This document shows, piece after piece, positions 1-11,736 of a stretch of DNA of 64,000 nt. Source of the stretch: Albugo candida (Eukaryota; Oomycota; Peronosporomycetes; Albuginales; Albuginaceae). Location: positions 330,448-394,447 of the forward strand of contig CAJNAR010000173.1 in the NCBI GenBank assembly GCA_905220665.1, in the 5' to 3' direction. Within the stretch, counting starts at the first letter, position 1, and every line of letters begins with the position of its first letter. The notes below the pieces were generated by a model. The model was given only the letters and a program-made list of their open reading frames with translations. It did no database searches and was not told the origin of the DNA. Position numbers and translations under genes: made by a program.

Positions 1-3000
1 TTGCTCATTCTATTCACAGAGGTTCATTATTGGCAATTTTTTCAAGGGGGATTACAAATTCCGTATCTGGCTCATGAAATTTGTACACAACGGGAGCAAT
101 TACGGATATTGAGGGAGCACATCATGCTTCTTGTGCGCGATTACAATCGAATTTTGCTTGAATTATCGTCTCGAGAAAGAAGATTATTTGACAGCATCAT
201 ACGCCGTCTAGATCGGCGCATACAACCCGGAATACAGAAGCTGACGTGGCTGTCTAAAGGCATTGTAGAGTCTTATATTGCGGATTGCAGGAAGAATTGT
301 GAGCTTACATACCAGGTCGTCCAGGATTTTCAAACAAGTAAAGAGATCGTCTCAAAGAACTGCAAGATGATTACTTCTCTATCACATATCTGCATTGGGC
401 GCAATACTATATACGATGAAGGAGTTTTCGAGCTCAAACAAACCGCACATCGAAAAGTGATTGAAAGTAAACTAAAGGAAGCTTATGACAGCATCGTCTT
501 GGCAATAAGGGCAGCATGTCAGCACTTCGGGAGCGGTCCTTTTGAAGTACAACGAGAATGGAATCGGTTTATCGAGAGATGTGATCGGATGATTGAAGAT
601 GCACTACGACAATCTGTGAAAAAGTCACTACAAGAGCTATCGAAAGCCATCAATGGCGATCTGAAAACAGATCCGCGACCCCTATTTCGGATTCATGTGG
701 TACTGGAGGATAATAGAGTGGAATTCAAACCTTTGATGGCTTCTCTATCGCAAATGGTGACTAACATCGCTAAAGATGTTTTCACAATTGTATCAACCGT
801 ACCAACTTTGAGCTCCACCGTGTGCGCCGCTTCAATCGGTCCGAGTTCCATCCAACCTGAAAAAATTCTCGAGTTTGCTGCTGTTTTGGAAACCAAGCCG
901 GATGTAGAGGATACAAAGCCTGATCAAGCGTCTGCTCTCGGTGACATGTTGCCAGTTGATAATCAGTCGGATTCAGCAGATCAGCAGCCCAACAAAGACG
1001 AATCGGATGCTATTGGAACGACTTTGGTTGATTCTGAAAGCAATAATATCACGAATGCAAATGCTCAAAATAATCATTATCAAACAATCTTCAAAGACGA
1101 AGAGATCATGAAAATTCTGACGCACATTGGAAGCGGAATGTCTTTCAGTGCTACAGAATTGCAAAAGTACGTTGGCTATTGGGATAAATACAAACTTGTT
1201 TGGAATCAAGACAAACAGGCTTTTATTCGTCGGTATGCGAAGGCAAATCGTCCATTGCAGCAGTTTCGAGCCGATATTGAACGCTATCGAGAACAGCAAC
1301 AAAATATCCAGAATGAAGACTTGACGAATACAATAAACTTCATACAGATCGATACAAACTTACTCAAAGCAAGTCTTGCAGAGCATACTGTACAATGGAT
1401 CGCAAAGCTTACTGGACTACTAAACCAGATTGCTAAAGACGAGCTCTATGAGCTACTGCATATGCTCAAAGAAACTTCTGCAAAGTTGACAATCAAGCCA
1501 GCGAATTTGAATCATCTTGCAGAAAGCATTCGATTGCTGCAAGATGTGAAAGAGAATCTGCCTCATTTAAGCACTCGATTCGAACCGCTCGAGCTCAAGT
1601 ATGAGCTTCTTAGCGAGTTTGAGTGCCAAGTAAGTGATGAAGAAATTCGAGATTTGCAGAATCTGAAAGTACAGCGCGAAGCTTATGAAATAATGATATC
1701 AGAAGCCAACACGATGCTTCAAAAATGCAAACTCGTAATGAAGCAACAATTACAGGATACTCTGATGGAACTTAATACAATTATGTCTGAATTGCGATCT
1801 GAAGCAGATAGCAGTTTGCCATATAATGCAGAAATTGATTTAATAAGCGCACACAAGACACTAATGGATTTTGAGACCAAACTTAAAGCCACGAAAGCTC
1901 GTCAAGCCGCTATGAAGACAGGGCTTGAGATATTTGGACTCGAGGAAATGAAACACGAAGGTTTTGCACAAGTGGAACGAGATGTTATGAATTTGAAGCA
2001 GATCTGGGCACTTCGAGACGAATGGGAGGAAGTTTGGACGACATGGAAAAGCCGAAGATTTTACGAAGTAGACGTCGACAAAATTGAAACAACAGCTTCA
2101 CGATTTGAAAAGGAAATAGTCAGGCTTGGCAAAGAGATGAAACAGTGGACAATCTGGATGTTTATGAGAGCAAAAACTGGGCAATTTCGACAAACGCTCC
2201 CGCTGATACAAGACCTAAAATCACCAGCACTTCGTCCACGGCACTGGATGCAGCTGAAAATTGAAGTCGGTAAATCCTTTGACTATGAAGCGGACGATTT
2301 TACACTCGAGCAAATATTCCTGCTAGAGTTTCATGCTCACTCTGAGTTTATCGAAACGCTTTCTTCGAATGCCGTTAAGGAGCTGTCGATAGAACAAGCT
2401 CTGGATAACATGGAAAAGCACTGGGGTGTGACAGATATAGATTTGGTGGAATACAAAGGAATGTATTACAAGATAGGCTCCGCGTCTGATCTTTTTACGC
2501 TTTTGGAAGATGACCAAGTACAGCTGTCGTCCATGAAAGCATCCTCATTTTACACCTCATTTGAGAGTCGTATCTTACATTGGGAGAGTGTTCTCACTCA
2601 AGTATCGGAAGTCATAGAAACGCTCTTAGCGGTTCAACGCTCATGGATCTATCTCGAATCGATATTTATGGTATCTGAAGACATTCGGAGACAACTTCCG
2701 CTTGAATCAAAAATGTTTGATGACATGAACAGCTTGTATTGTACCGTCACGGAAGGTATTATGAAGAAGAGAAATGCCATCGAGGCAACACAGCCTAAGC
2801 AATTACTCTTGACATTACAGCACATGCAAGTCAGACTGGATGAAATTCAGAAGTCACTGGATCAGTACTTGGAAACGAAGCGCGTCATTTTCCCACGTTT
2901 CTACTTTTTATCGAACGATGACTTACTGGAGATTCTAGGGCATCAGAAAGATCCTGAACAAGTCCAAAAGCACATTAAGAAATGTTTTGAAGCCATCACA

Positions 3001-6000
3001 TCTTTGACACTGATTCCGCCTGGTGGCGTTCGTGGAAACATTTTCTATGAAGCTGTTGGAATGAATTCTCCATGCGGAGAACAAGTGACATTTGCATCCA
3101 GCGTGGTCATTTCTGGAGCTGTTGAAGGATGGCTACTTCGTATTGAAGCAGCCATGGTTGGGACCTTGGAAAAACTGTTTGCTCAATGCCTTTCTAGCTA
3201 TAAAACAAAAAAAGAAAAGTGGCTCCGAGATTCTCCAGGTCAACTCCTTATTACTTGCGGGCAGACAGTCTGGACAAATGAGTGTATCAAAGCATTGAAC
3301 GAAGTTTCCAAGGGCGAAAAAAAAGCATTAAAAGCTTTGAGGAAGAAGTGGGGTTTATACTTGAATAAACTTGCCGATATTGGTCGGAGTACTTTGTCGC
3401 CGGTAGAACGCAAAAAGATTGTAGCTTTGATCACAACCGAGATCCACTCAAGAGATGTAATAGAGCGTTTGGTCAAACAAAACTGCAAAAGCATGACTGA
3501 CTTTGACTGGCTCATGCAGCTTCGTTACTACTTCAACAAGGAACTTGGTGAGTCAGGAGTCTGCGAAGTCAAGCAGACTGTCAGCTCATTGCAGTATTCG
3601 TATGAGTACCAAGGAAACAACGGAAGACTTGTTCTTACTCCCCTGACGGACCGGTGCATTTTAACAATGACAACAGCACTTCATCTCAATCGAGGAGGAA
3701 ATCCATTAGGACCCGCCGGAACAGGAAAAACAGAAACTGTGAAAGATCTGGGCAAGAATCTTGCCAAGTTTGTGATTGTCTTCAATTGTAGTGATGGTCT
3801 CGATTACAAATCCGTTGGTAGGATGTTTTCTGGTTTGCTACAATCAGGAGGATGGGGCTGCTTCGATGAGTTTAATAGGATTGAAATTGAAGTCTTATCG
3901 GTGGTAGCTCAGCAGGTGCTGACAATTATGCAGGCGCTTGCATCGAAACAGACACAGCTGAGTTTATTAGGCACGTCGATTAAATGCAACCATAACATGG
4001 GAATCTTCATTACGATGAATCCTGGCTACGCTGGCCGTACTGAATTGCCAGATAATCTAAAAGCACTGATGCGACCGTGTGCAATGATGGTTCCCGATTT
4101 GAACCTGATAGCTGAAGTCATGCTCCAGGCAGAAGGATTCCGTGATGCCCGTGTACTTGCCAAAAAAATCAACACACTATATGGTCTCATGACGCAACAG
4201 CTTAGTAAACAAGACCATTACGACTTTGGACTCCGTAGTTTAAAAACCGTTTTATCTATGGCAGGTGCATTAAAACGATCGGAAACGCAAACTTTGGAAG
4301 AATGTATTATACTCAAGGCACTCCATGTCATGAATAGCCCGAAAATGATTCGAGAAGATAGCAGCATCTTTGCACTTCTACTAGCAGATTTGTTCCCTGG
4401 TGTAGAGATACCAAGCACAAGCTACAGAAGCCTCGAAGAAGCTGTCTGCCAGCAACTCAACGATCATTGTATGCAATTAGAGACATCCATCATACAAAAA
4501 TCTATTCAGCTTTACGAATCACAATCAAGCCGACATTGTAATATGATTGTCGGGAAAACGATGGCCGGAAAGTCTACAATATGGAAAACTCTGCAAGGTG
4601 CCAAGACGAAATTAGCGAAAGATGGAAACACTGCTTTTATACCCGTTCGTGTGCAAGTTCTTAATCCAAAGTCTATCACGCTGAATGAATTGTACGGTGT
4701 GTATGACCTCTCAACCTCTGAATGGATAGATGGTATACTATCTGCTATCTTTCGAGCGGCAGCCGCCGATACCAAAATGGAAGAGAATTGGATTGTGCTG
4801 GACGGCCCCGTGGATACCTTATGGATTGAAAGCATGAATTCAGTCATGGATGACAATAAAGTACTGACACTGATCAACGGAGAAAGAATTAGCATGAACT
4901 CAACCATGGCACTTTTGTTCGAAGTAGAGAATCTTGCGGTCGCGTCACCAGCTACTGTTTCCAGAGCAGGAATGATTTATATGGATGCAAACGACCTGGG
5001 ATGGCGTCCGTACGTTAAATCATGGCTGCAAAATTCAATCAAAGGCCAAGACGAACGCGGTATATTATCTCAGCTATTTGAGAAATATATGGACAGAATT
5101 CTCCATTGCAAAGCTCATATGGTCAGTGAAGCGGTCAATACAACGGTCTTAAGCAGCATAAAATCCTTTTGTAACTTGTATTGCGCGTTCACTTGTGGCG
5201 ATACTGAAGCTGACAAAGCAAGTTTGGAGGAAAAGAACCCACTGCTGATAGAAAAGTGTTTTTTGTTCTGTCTGACATGGAGTGTCATGGCTGCAGCGAA
5301 TGAAGAAGGCAGGAAAAGACTGGATCTATGCTTACGTGACATCGATACAGTCTATCCTCCACTCAAGACTGCATACGATTTCTACGTCGACATGCAAGTT
5401 TGCGAGTTTAGACTGTGGGATGAAAAATTATCGCCAAATTTTCGGATTGCTCCTACAGCAAATCCATCCCAAATAATTGTTCCTACAGTTGATACATTAC
5501 GTAACGGCTTCTTATTGCAGACTCTACTCAATGCCGGAATCAATTTTCTTATTATTGGAAAGACTGGCGTGGGCAAATCTACAATCATGCAGCAAGAAAT
5601 CTCTGGACTCGACGAGTCTATTTTCCAGTGCTTGGTCATACACTTCTCCTCAGCCACATCGTCTGAAAAAACGCAGTCTTCTGTCGAAGGCGCAATGGAA
5701 AAGCGATCGTTGAATAGATACGGACCTTTGAATGGAAAGAAATTGGTCACTTTTGTCGACGATTTAAATATGCCCAAGAAGGATGAGTTTGGCGCACAGC
5801 CTCCTTTGGAATTGTTGCGTCACTGGATGGACTATGGCAGCTGGTATGATAGGAAAAAGCAGACACTTAAGCATCTTGTCGATATGCAGCTTGCAGCTGC
5901 AATGGGACCACCTGGTGGAGGACGCTCTGCGATTTGTTCACGCTTTCAGTCACGATTTCATATCATCAACATCACATTCCCAGAACAAACCCAGCTCAGA

Positions 6001-9000
6001 AGAATTTTTGAGACTATGTTGTCATCTAAACTGGCAGAGTTCGACGAAGAAGTACGACCACTATGCGCTCCGATTGTAACTGCAACAATCTCGTTGTATC
6101 AAAGTGTTGTGGACTTGTTTCATCCCACACCGACCAATTGCCATTATGTGTTCAATCTTCGAGATATGGTCAAGGTTATCCAAGGTCTTATGTCAGCGAA
6201 GAAACATGATATTGCTGGGCGGGATGGAATGGTTCGCTTATGGATGCATGAGTCACTTCGAGTGTTTAACGACCGGCTGACAGATGCAGAGGGTCGGAAA
6301 ATGTACAAGCGAAAGCTGGATGAACTACTGGCTGCTCACTTTCAAACTGATTGGAGTCGAGTTGTATCTTCCCTTCCGGAGAAGTGCAAGGAGCATGGAC
6401 CATTATTTACTTATTTTCCGATTGCAGGTGCTACCACGCGACCAGTAGAGGTTCACACAAATGACAAAGAGCTTCACTACACAGAAGTTATGGATCTCAA
6501 ACATCTGAAGCGATTTGTCGAGTATCAATTGGAGAATCATAATGCCGAACCCGGGATACTACCAATGAATCTGGTCATGTTTGGTGATGCTTTGCTGCAC
6601 ATTCTACGCATCCATCGTGTACTTTTGAATCCACGTGGAAATCTTCTCCTCGTTGGTGTTGGCGGTAGTGGTCGCCAGTCCTTGACCCGATTAGCAGCTT
6701 TTATTGCAGGATACAAAGTGTATCAAATTGAGGTACTCAAGAATTACCACATGGCAGAATTCTATCAGGACATGAAAAGTCTATTTGAGCAGACTGGAAT
6801 TCATGAACAGATGACTGTATTTCTGTTCAATGATACTCAAGTAAAGCATGAGTCGTTTCTAGCGGATCTTAATAATATGCTCAGCAGCGGAGAAGTCCCA
6901 GGTCTTTACGAAAAAGAAGAACAAGCAGCAATCATAGAGGCTGTACGCGGCAGGGCTCGGGCGTGTGGAATCAAGGAGGACAAAGAGAACTTATGGAATT
7001 ATTTCATCAACACCGTTCGAGCGAATTTACACCTTGTGCTTACGTTCAGTCCAATCGGTCGAAGCTTTCGTGATCGATGCCGTCAATTTCCATCTCTTGT
7101 GAATAATACGACAATCGATTGGTTTGACGAGTGGCCTGTAGATGCGTTACAAGAAGTTGCTATGAAATATCTCGAGGAGAAGAATGCTGTGACAGACGAA
7201 CAAAGGATCAAGATCTCCTCGGTTTTCGCCGTCGTGCATAGCAGCGTTGCATTGGCGTCACAGCAACTCTACCATACCATGAAAAGACACAATTATGTCA
7301 CGCCGACGAATTATCTTGCGCTTGTGACGGGCTACTTGGAGCTGTACAGAGAAAAGCAGCAAGCAATACTACAATCACGTGATACACTGTACAGGGGACT
7401 GACAAAGCTAGAAGAATCTCGTTGTGAGCTCGAGGAGATGTCCAAGCAGCTTGAGAGCCGGAAGATTGTGGTAGCTCAAAAGAACAAAGACTGTAGTGAT
7501 TTATTGGTGATCATCGTTTCGGAAAGAAGAGTAGCTGATGAGCAGCGAAAACAAGTCGAAGCTGATAGTGAACGTATAAGCAACGAAAATGTCGAAACGC
7601 TTGGAATCGCAGATGAAGCACAAAGAGACCTTGATGAAGCCTTACCAGTACTGCAAAAGGCACTACTGGAAGTAGAGAATCTCGATAAGAAAGCTATCGC
7701 CGAAGTAAAGGTATATTCCCAGCCCCCAGAATCAGTCTCAATGGTCATGTGTGCTGTCATGATACTGTTTGGGCTCCAACCCACTTGGACCCAAGCGAAA
7801 ACAAAGATGAACGACGTCAATTTTTTACAACAGATCAAAACATTTGATAAAGATGGGATCAAAGACAAGACGGTGATTGCCTTAAAAAAGTACACAACAA
7901 AGCCAACTTTCCAACCCGACATTATCCGTAAAGTGAGTGCAGCAGCCGGAGCGTTGTGCTCGTGGGTATTGGCGATGGAAAGCTATGCAAGTGTATATCG
8001 TGTGGTTGCACCTAAAAGGGAAGCTTTGAAAAAATCGCAGAATGCCTTATCCATCAAGCAGAATGATCTGGAATTGGCAAAAAACAAACTGGACGAAGTC
8101 ACTTTGGCAGTTGACAATCTCAAACGGCAATACGATGCAAGTGTGGCGGAAAAGAATGCGCTTCGCGAAGAAGCAGATTTGCTAGAATTGAAACTTACTC
8201 GTGCTGAACAACTCGTGAAAGGTTTGGCAGGTGAACATGAGCGATGGAAAGTCTCAATTGCTGAAAAAAACGAGAATCTGGTCAATGTACTTGGGGATGC
8301 ATTAGTAGCAGCGGCTTTTATTTCTTACGCTGGACCGCTCGATTCTTATTTCCGATCATCTCTGCTCGATACATGGATGAATCGAGTTACACAGCAAGCG
8401 TTACCAATTTCTCCTAAATTCTCATTCATCGACTTTCTAGCGGATCCAGTAGATGTGAGAGCTTGGAATTCATTCGGTTTACCGACGGATTCACTTTCTA
8501 CAGAAAATGGTGTTATCGCAACAAGAAGTAAGCGGTGGCCCCTTATGATAGATCCACAAGGGCAAGCTAACAAATGGATTAAAGCAATGGAAGGTTCAGC
8601 GTTGAAAGTGGTCGATCCTAGCATGAAGGACTGTTTACGCAATCTGGAAAATGGGATTCAGTTTGGGCATCCTGTTCTGATGCAAGACATTTCAGAGGAT
8701 TTGGATCCCAGTTTAGAGCCTGTTCTGAGCAAGAGTATAATCCGAATCGGGCAACGTGAAATTATTCGATTAGGCGATAAGGAACTGGATTATAATCGCC
8801 AATTTCGATTCTACTTGACGACCAGAATGCAGAATCCTCACTATAGACCTGAGATATCCACGAAAACTACAATTATCAATTTTGTGGTGAAGGAACAAGG
8901 TCTAGAAGCCCAACTTCTTGGAATAACGGTTCAATTGGAGGAGCCGGCTCTCGAAGAACAGAAATCAGATCTGGTTGTGCGCGTAGCGGTAGCAAAGAAA

Positions 9001-11736
9001 AAATTGTTTGATCTCGAGAACGAAATTCTACGGCTACTTTCTGCAGCAAAAGGATCGTTATTGGATGATGAAACAATGGTGAATACGCTCAATGCCTCCA
9101 AAGTGACATCAGAGGAAGTCACTTCACGCTTACTTGTGAGCCAAGCCATGGAGGAAAAGATCGATGAAGCGAGAATGGGATATAAGGATGTCGCCATTCG
9201 ATCTTCTACAGTCTACTTTGTTCTAAATGATTTGACCAGAATCGATCCAATGTACCAATTCTCCCTGGATTATTATATCGATCGATTCAAAGACTCAATC
9301 GTAAGCTCTAGGACTCTCAAGAATCAAGCATCTCTGACGGATGAGTTACCACAACGGGTCGACGCCATCAATGATTATCACACATATGCAATCTATTGCT
9401 CTACGTGTCGTGGCTTATTTGAAAGACACAAACTAGTATTTTCTTTGCTGCTATGCGTTCGTATCTTGAAAAAACTGAACAAAATCTCAGCCCAAGAATA
9501 CGACTTTTTACTGAAAGGAACATTTTTCAGTGCAACAACTCAGGCAGGTGATAATGGCGGAAGTTCAAAACTCATCGCTAAAGTTGCTCACGAAGAGAGG
9601 ATCATAAATACTGCTGGTGATTATTTAGATGACTCCATTTGGAAGAGCCTAGTGGATTTGAGCCACTTACCGCGCTTTCATGGATTGATTTCATCATTTG
9701 AACAGAACAATAAAGCTTGGAAAGCGTGGTACCAAAGCAATTCTCCCGAGGTGGAACCACTGCCGGCAGACTGGGAAGGAAAATGCAACGATCTACAAAA
9801 GATGCTATTATTGCGGTGTATGCGATATGATCGCCTGAGTATTCAAGCTACCCGTTTTGTAGCTAATCATTTAGGGCCTCGTTTTGTTGAACCTCCATCT
9901 TTTGACTTGAAAAGCATATATGCAAGCTCGACTTACAGAACACCGCTGATATTCATTTTGTCCCCTGGTATCGATCCGACGAACGCTCTTATGGCGTTGG
10001 CGGATTCCATGATGCAGAAGGTGGAAAACTGCGCGCTCGGTCAGGGTCAGGCTGATATTGCTGATGGTATGCTTCGACGAGGCATCGAAACGGGGTGCTG
10101 GGTGTTTTTAGCAAATTGCCACCTCATGCTCAGTTGGGCATCCACTCTTGAAAAGTGGATTGAATCTAATTGTAACGTCAGTAGTCCGAATACTGGCATT
10201 GCCGTCAATACAAATTTCCGGTTGTGGCTTAGTAGTGACCCTACTCCAAAGTTTCCGATGGCGATTTTACAATGCGGAATCAAAATGACAACCGAACCCC
10301 CACACGGAATTAGAGCCAACTTGTTGCGGCTTTACAACACAATTAGTGTGGCCAAATTCAATAGATGCCATCAACAGAAAAAGTATAAACGCCTTCTGTT
10401 TTGCCTTTGCTGGTTCCATTCTCTTCTACTTGAGCGACGTAAATTCAAGAATCTTGGTTGGAACATTCCCTACGACTTCAATGAGTCCGATTTCCTTATA
10501 AGTGAGGATGTGTTGGCTATCTACCTCACTGAATATGACGAAACGCCATGGGATGCGTTAAAGTATTTGATTGCACAAGTCAATTATGGAGGTCGCGTCA
10601 CGGACGACTGGGATCGACGACTTATGCTTGTCTATATATCCCAGCTATTTACCGATGACGTTATGAGCATCGATAATGTACAATTATCTGAATCGGAACA
10701 TTACTATGTTCCGAACGACGGAGACTTGTCCTCGTATACCGAATTCGTGAAACAATTACCGCTTAGAGATGTACCGGCCGCTTTCGGACAACATGCGAAT
10801 GCTCAAATCGCATCGCAGATTGAGGAAGGACGAGAATTGCTCTCCACAATATTATCCCTGCAAATGAGTGAGATGAGCGACAACACACAGGGAAATGATG
10901 AAAAGGTTTTGAACGGTATCCAAACTCTACGCAAAGCCGTCCCCGAAATTTTTAATGTTGATAATGTGAGAATGAACTTGCAAGTCCGTGACGACCCTGA
11001 CGCACTCAAGACTGTTCTACTACAAGAACTGGATCGATATAATAAACTGCTTCAATGTATTCACACTTTCTTAGACGCTTTGGAGCGAGGAATCGAAGGT
11101 GCTGTAGTCATAACACCGGAACTTGAAAATGTTTATAGTGCAATTCTGCTCAACAAAGTTCCGAAAGCTTGGAGTTTCTGTTATCCTTCCTCGAAGCCAT
11201 TGGCTTCTTGGACCCAGGAGTTGCAGATGCGATGTGAACAACTTTGTAAATGGGCAAATGTCGGACTTCCAACTGTATTCTGGCTGACAGGGTTCACATA
11301 CCCAACGCAGTTTCTAACAGCCTTGCTTCAAATAACTGCCCGAAAAAATGGAATTTCTATTGACGCCCTAAACTGGGAATTCCTCATTATCAATCAGAGT
11401 GAAAGTGCATTGATAACACCGCCGGCGGATGGAGCTTATGTGAAAGGGTTGATCCTTGAGGGAGCCCGATGGGACTTTGACCACGACACATTGACAGAAC
11501 CTTATCCTATGGAGCTACATTGCCAAATGCCGATTATACATTTCAGGCCCGTAGAGACGAAGAAGAAGTCTACGAAAGGATACTATAATTGCCCTTTGTA
11601 CATTTACCCAATAAGGGCAGAAACTCGCGAGAGACCCTCATTCATTATCGCACTGGATCTCAAATGCGGTCCCGGTAGAACCCCTGATCTCTGGACGAAA
11701 AGAGGAACAGCTTTATTGCTGTCTATGGGCACGTAA
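1..11736 (+). CDS. Axonemal dynein heavy chain, 5'-incomplete (DNAH2/I1-beta-like)
   Basis: Motor subunit of a flagellar dynein arm; it hydrolyses ATP to slide axonemal microtubules. The frame is open from base 1, so the true start lies upstream; about 3911 residues remain, against roughly 4400-4600 in full-length relatives of this class. In order: end of the DHC_N1 tail (IPYLAHEI, WLSKGIVESYI; residues 20-130), an acidic low-complexity linker (about 280-365), the linker domain with LRPRHWMQL near 745, AAA1 with GPAGTGKTE (1237) and Walker B CFDEFNRI (1287), AAA2 GKTMAGKST (1518), AAA3 GKTGVGKST (1854), and AAA4 GVGGSGRQS (2219). Then come the coiled-coil stalk with its microtubule-binding tip (about 2455-2755), AAA5, AAA6 and a C-terminal domain ending in WTKRGTALLLSMGT. 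Presence of the DHC_N1 tail argues for a two- or three-headed dynein. The C-terminal wording resembles DNAH2, an inference from memory of the family. No introns or stops interrupt the frame. TAA is at 11734. Confidence 0.95.
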   Translation: MLILFTEVHYWQFFQGGLQIPYLAHEICTQREQLRILREHIMLLVRDYNRILLELSSRERRLFDSIIRRLDRRIQPGIQKLTWLSKGIVESYIADCRKNCELTYQVVQDFQTSKEIVSKNCKMITSLSHICIGRNTIYDEGVFELKQTAHRKVIESKLKEAYDSIVLAIRAACQHFGSGPFEVQREWNRFIERCDRMIEDALRQSVKKSLQELSKAINGDLKTDPRPLFRIHVVLEDNRVEFKPLMASLSQMVTNIAKDVFTIVSTVPTLSSTVCAASIGPSSIQPEKILEFAAVLETKPDVEDTKPDQASALGDMLPVDNQSDSADQQPNKDESDAIGTTLVDSESNNITNANAQNNHYQTIFKDEEIMKILTHIGSGMSFSATELQKYVGYWDKYKLVWNQDKQAFIRRYAKANRPLQQFRADIERYREQQQNIQNEDLTNTINFIQIDTNLLKASLAEHTVQWIAKLTGLLNQIAKDELYELLHMLKETSAKLTIKPANLNHLAESIRLLQDVKENLPHLSTRFEPLELKYELLSEFECQVSDEEIRDLQNLKVQREAYEIMISEANTMLQKCKLVMKQQLQDTLMELNTIMSELRSEADSSLPYNAEIDLISAHKTLMDFETKLKATKARQAAMKTGLEIFGLEEMKHEGFAQVERDVMNLKQIWALRDEWEEVWTTWKSRRFYEVDVDKIETTASRFEKEIVRLGKEMKQWTIWMFMRAKTGQFRQTLPLIQDLKSPALRPRHWMQLKIEVGKSFDYEADDFTLEQIFLLEFHAHSEFIETLSSNAVKELSIEQALDNMEKHWGVTDIDLVEYKGMYYKIGSASDLFTLLEDDQVQLSSMKASSFYTSFESRILHWESVLTQVSEVIETLLAVQRSWIYLESIFMVSEDIRRQLPLESKMFDDMNSLYCTVTEGIMKKRNAIEATQPKQLLLTLQHMQVRLDEIQKSLDQYLETKRVIFPRFYFLSNDDLLEILGHQKDPEQVQKHIKKCFEAITSLTLIPPGGVRGNIFYEAVGMNSPCGEQVTFASSVVISGAVEGWLLRIEAAMVGTLEKLFAQCLSSYKTKKEKWLRDSPGQLLITCGQTVWTNECIKALNEVSKGEKKALKALRKKWGLYLNKLADIGRSTLSPVERKKIVALITTEIHSRDVIERLVKQNCKSMTDFDWLMQLRYYFNKELGESGVCEVKQTVSSLQYSYEYQGNNGRLVLTPLTDRCILTMTTALHLNRGGNPLGPAGTGKTETVKDLGKNLAKFVIVFNCSDGLDYKSVGRMFSGLLQSGGWGCFDEFNRIEIEVLSVVAQQVLTIMQALASKQTQLSLLGTSIKCNHNMGIFITMNPGYAGRTELPDNLKALMRPCAMMVPDLNLIAEVMLQAEGFRDARVLAKKINTLYGLMTQQLSKQDHYDFGLRSLKTVLSMAGALKRSETQTLEECIILKALHVMNSPKMIREDSSIFALLLADLFPGVEIPSTSYRSLEEAVCQQLNDHCMQLETSIIQKSIQLYESQSSRHCNMIVGKTMAGKSTIWKTLQGAKTKLAKDGNTAFIPVRVQVLNPKSITLNELYGVYDLSTSEWIDGILSAIFRAAAADTKMEENWIVLDGPVDTLWIESMNSVMDDNKVLTLINGERISMNSTMALLFEVENLAVASPATVSRAGMIYMDANDLGWRPYVKSWLQNSIKGQDERGILSQLFEKYMDRILHCKAHMVSEAVNTTVLSSIKSFCNLYCAFTCGDTEADKASLEEKNPLLIEKCFLFCLTWSVMAAANEEGRKRLDLCLRDIDTVYPPLKTAYDFYVDMQVCEFRLWDEKLSPNFRIAPTANPSQIIVPTVDTLRNGFLLQTLLNAGINFLIIGKTGVGKSTIMQQEISGLDESIFQCLVIHFSSATSSEKTQSSVEGAMEKRSLNRYGPLNGKKLVTFVDDLNMPKKDEFGAQPPLELLRHWMDYGSWYDRKKQTLKHLVDMQLAAAMGPPGGGRSAICSRFQSRFHIINITFPEQTQLRRIFETMLSSKLAEFDEEVRPLCAPIVTATISLYQSVVDLFHPTPTNCHYVFNLRDMVKVIQGLMSAKKHDIAGRDGMVRLWMHESLRVFNDRLTDAEGRKMYKRKLDELLAAHFQTDWSRVVSSLPEKCKEHGPLFTYFPIAGATTRPVEVHTNDKELHYTEVMDLKHLKRFVEYQLENHNAEPGILPMNLVMFGDALLHILRIHRVLLNPRGNLLLVGVGGSGRQSLTRLAAFIAGYKVYQIEVLKNYHMAEFYQDMKSLFEQTGIHEQMTVFLFNDTQVKHESFLADLNNMLSSGEVPGLYEKEEQAAIIEAVRGRARACGIKEDKENLWNYFINTVRANLHLVLTFSPIGRSFRDRCRQFPSLVNNTTIDWFDEWPVDALQEVAMKYLEEKNAVTDEQRIKISSVFAVVHSSVALASQQLYHTMKRHNYVTPTNYLALVTGYLELYREKQQAILQSRDTLYRGLTKLEESRCELEEMSKQLESRKIVVAQKNKDCSDLLVIIVSERRVADEQRKQVEADSERISNENVETLGIADEAQRDLDEALPVLQKALLEVENLDKKAIAEVKVYSQPPESVSMVMCAVMILFGLQPTWTQAKTKMNDVNFLQQIKTFDKDGIKDKTVIALKKYTTKPTFQPDIIRKVSAAAGALCSWVLAMESYASVYRVVAPKREALKKSQNALSIKQNDLELAKNKLDEVTLAVDNLKRQYDASVAEKNALREEADLLELKLTRAEQLVKGLAGEHERWKVSIAEKNENLVNVLGDALVAAAFISYAGPLDSYFRSSLLDTWMNRVTQQALPISPKFSFIDFLADPVDVRAWNSFGLPTDSLSTENGVIATRSKRWPLMIDPQGQANKWIKAMEGSALKVVDPSMKDCLRNLENGIQFGHPVLMQDISEDLDPSLEPVLSKSIIRIGQREIIRLGDKELDYNRQFRFYLTTRMQNPHYRPEISTKTTIINFVVKEQGLEAQLLGITVQLEEPALEEQKSDLVVRVAVAKKKLFDLENEILRLLSAAKGSLLDDETMVNTLNASKVTSEEVTSRLLVSQAMEEKIDEARMGYKDVAIRSSTVYFVLNDLTRIDPMYQFSLDYYIDRFKDSIVSSRTLKNQASLTDELPQRVDAINDYHTYAIYCSTCRGLFERHKLVFSLLLCVRILKKLNKISAQEYDFLLKGTFFSATTQAGDNGGSSKLIAKVAHEERIINTAGDYLDDSIWKSLVDLSHLPRFHGLISSFEQNNKAWKAWYQSNSPEVEPLPADWEGKCNDLQKMLLLRCMRYDRLSIQATRFVANHLGPRFVEPPSFDLKSIYASSTYRTPLIFILSPGIDPTNALMALADSMMQKVENCALGQGQADIADGMLRRGIETGCWVFLANCHLMLSWASTLEKWIESNCNVSSPNTGIAVNTNFRLWLSSDPTPKFPMAILQCGIKMTTEPPHGIRANLLRLYNTISVAKFNRCHQQKKYKRLLFCLCWFHSLLLERRKFKNLGWNIPYDFNESDFLISEDVLAIYLTEYDETPWDALKYLIAQVNYGGRVTDDWDRRLMLVYISQLFTDDVMSIDNVQLSESEHYYVPNDGDLSSYTEFVKQLPLRDVPAAFGQHANAQIASQIEEGRELLSTILSLQMSEMSDNTQGNDEKVLNGIQTLRKAVPEIFNVDNVRMNLQVRDDPDALKTVLLQELDRYNKLLQCIHTFLDALERGIEGAVVITPELENVYSAILLNKVPKAWSFCYPSSKPLASWTQELQMRCEQLCKWANVGLPTVFWLTGFTYPTQFLTALLQITARKNGISIDALNWEFLIINQSESALITPPADGAYVKGLILEGARWDFDHDTLTEPYPMELHCQMPIIHFRPVETKKKSTKGYYNCPLYIYPIRAETRERPSFIIALDLKCGPGRTPDLWTKRGTALLLSMGT

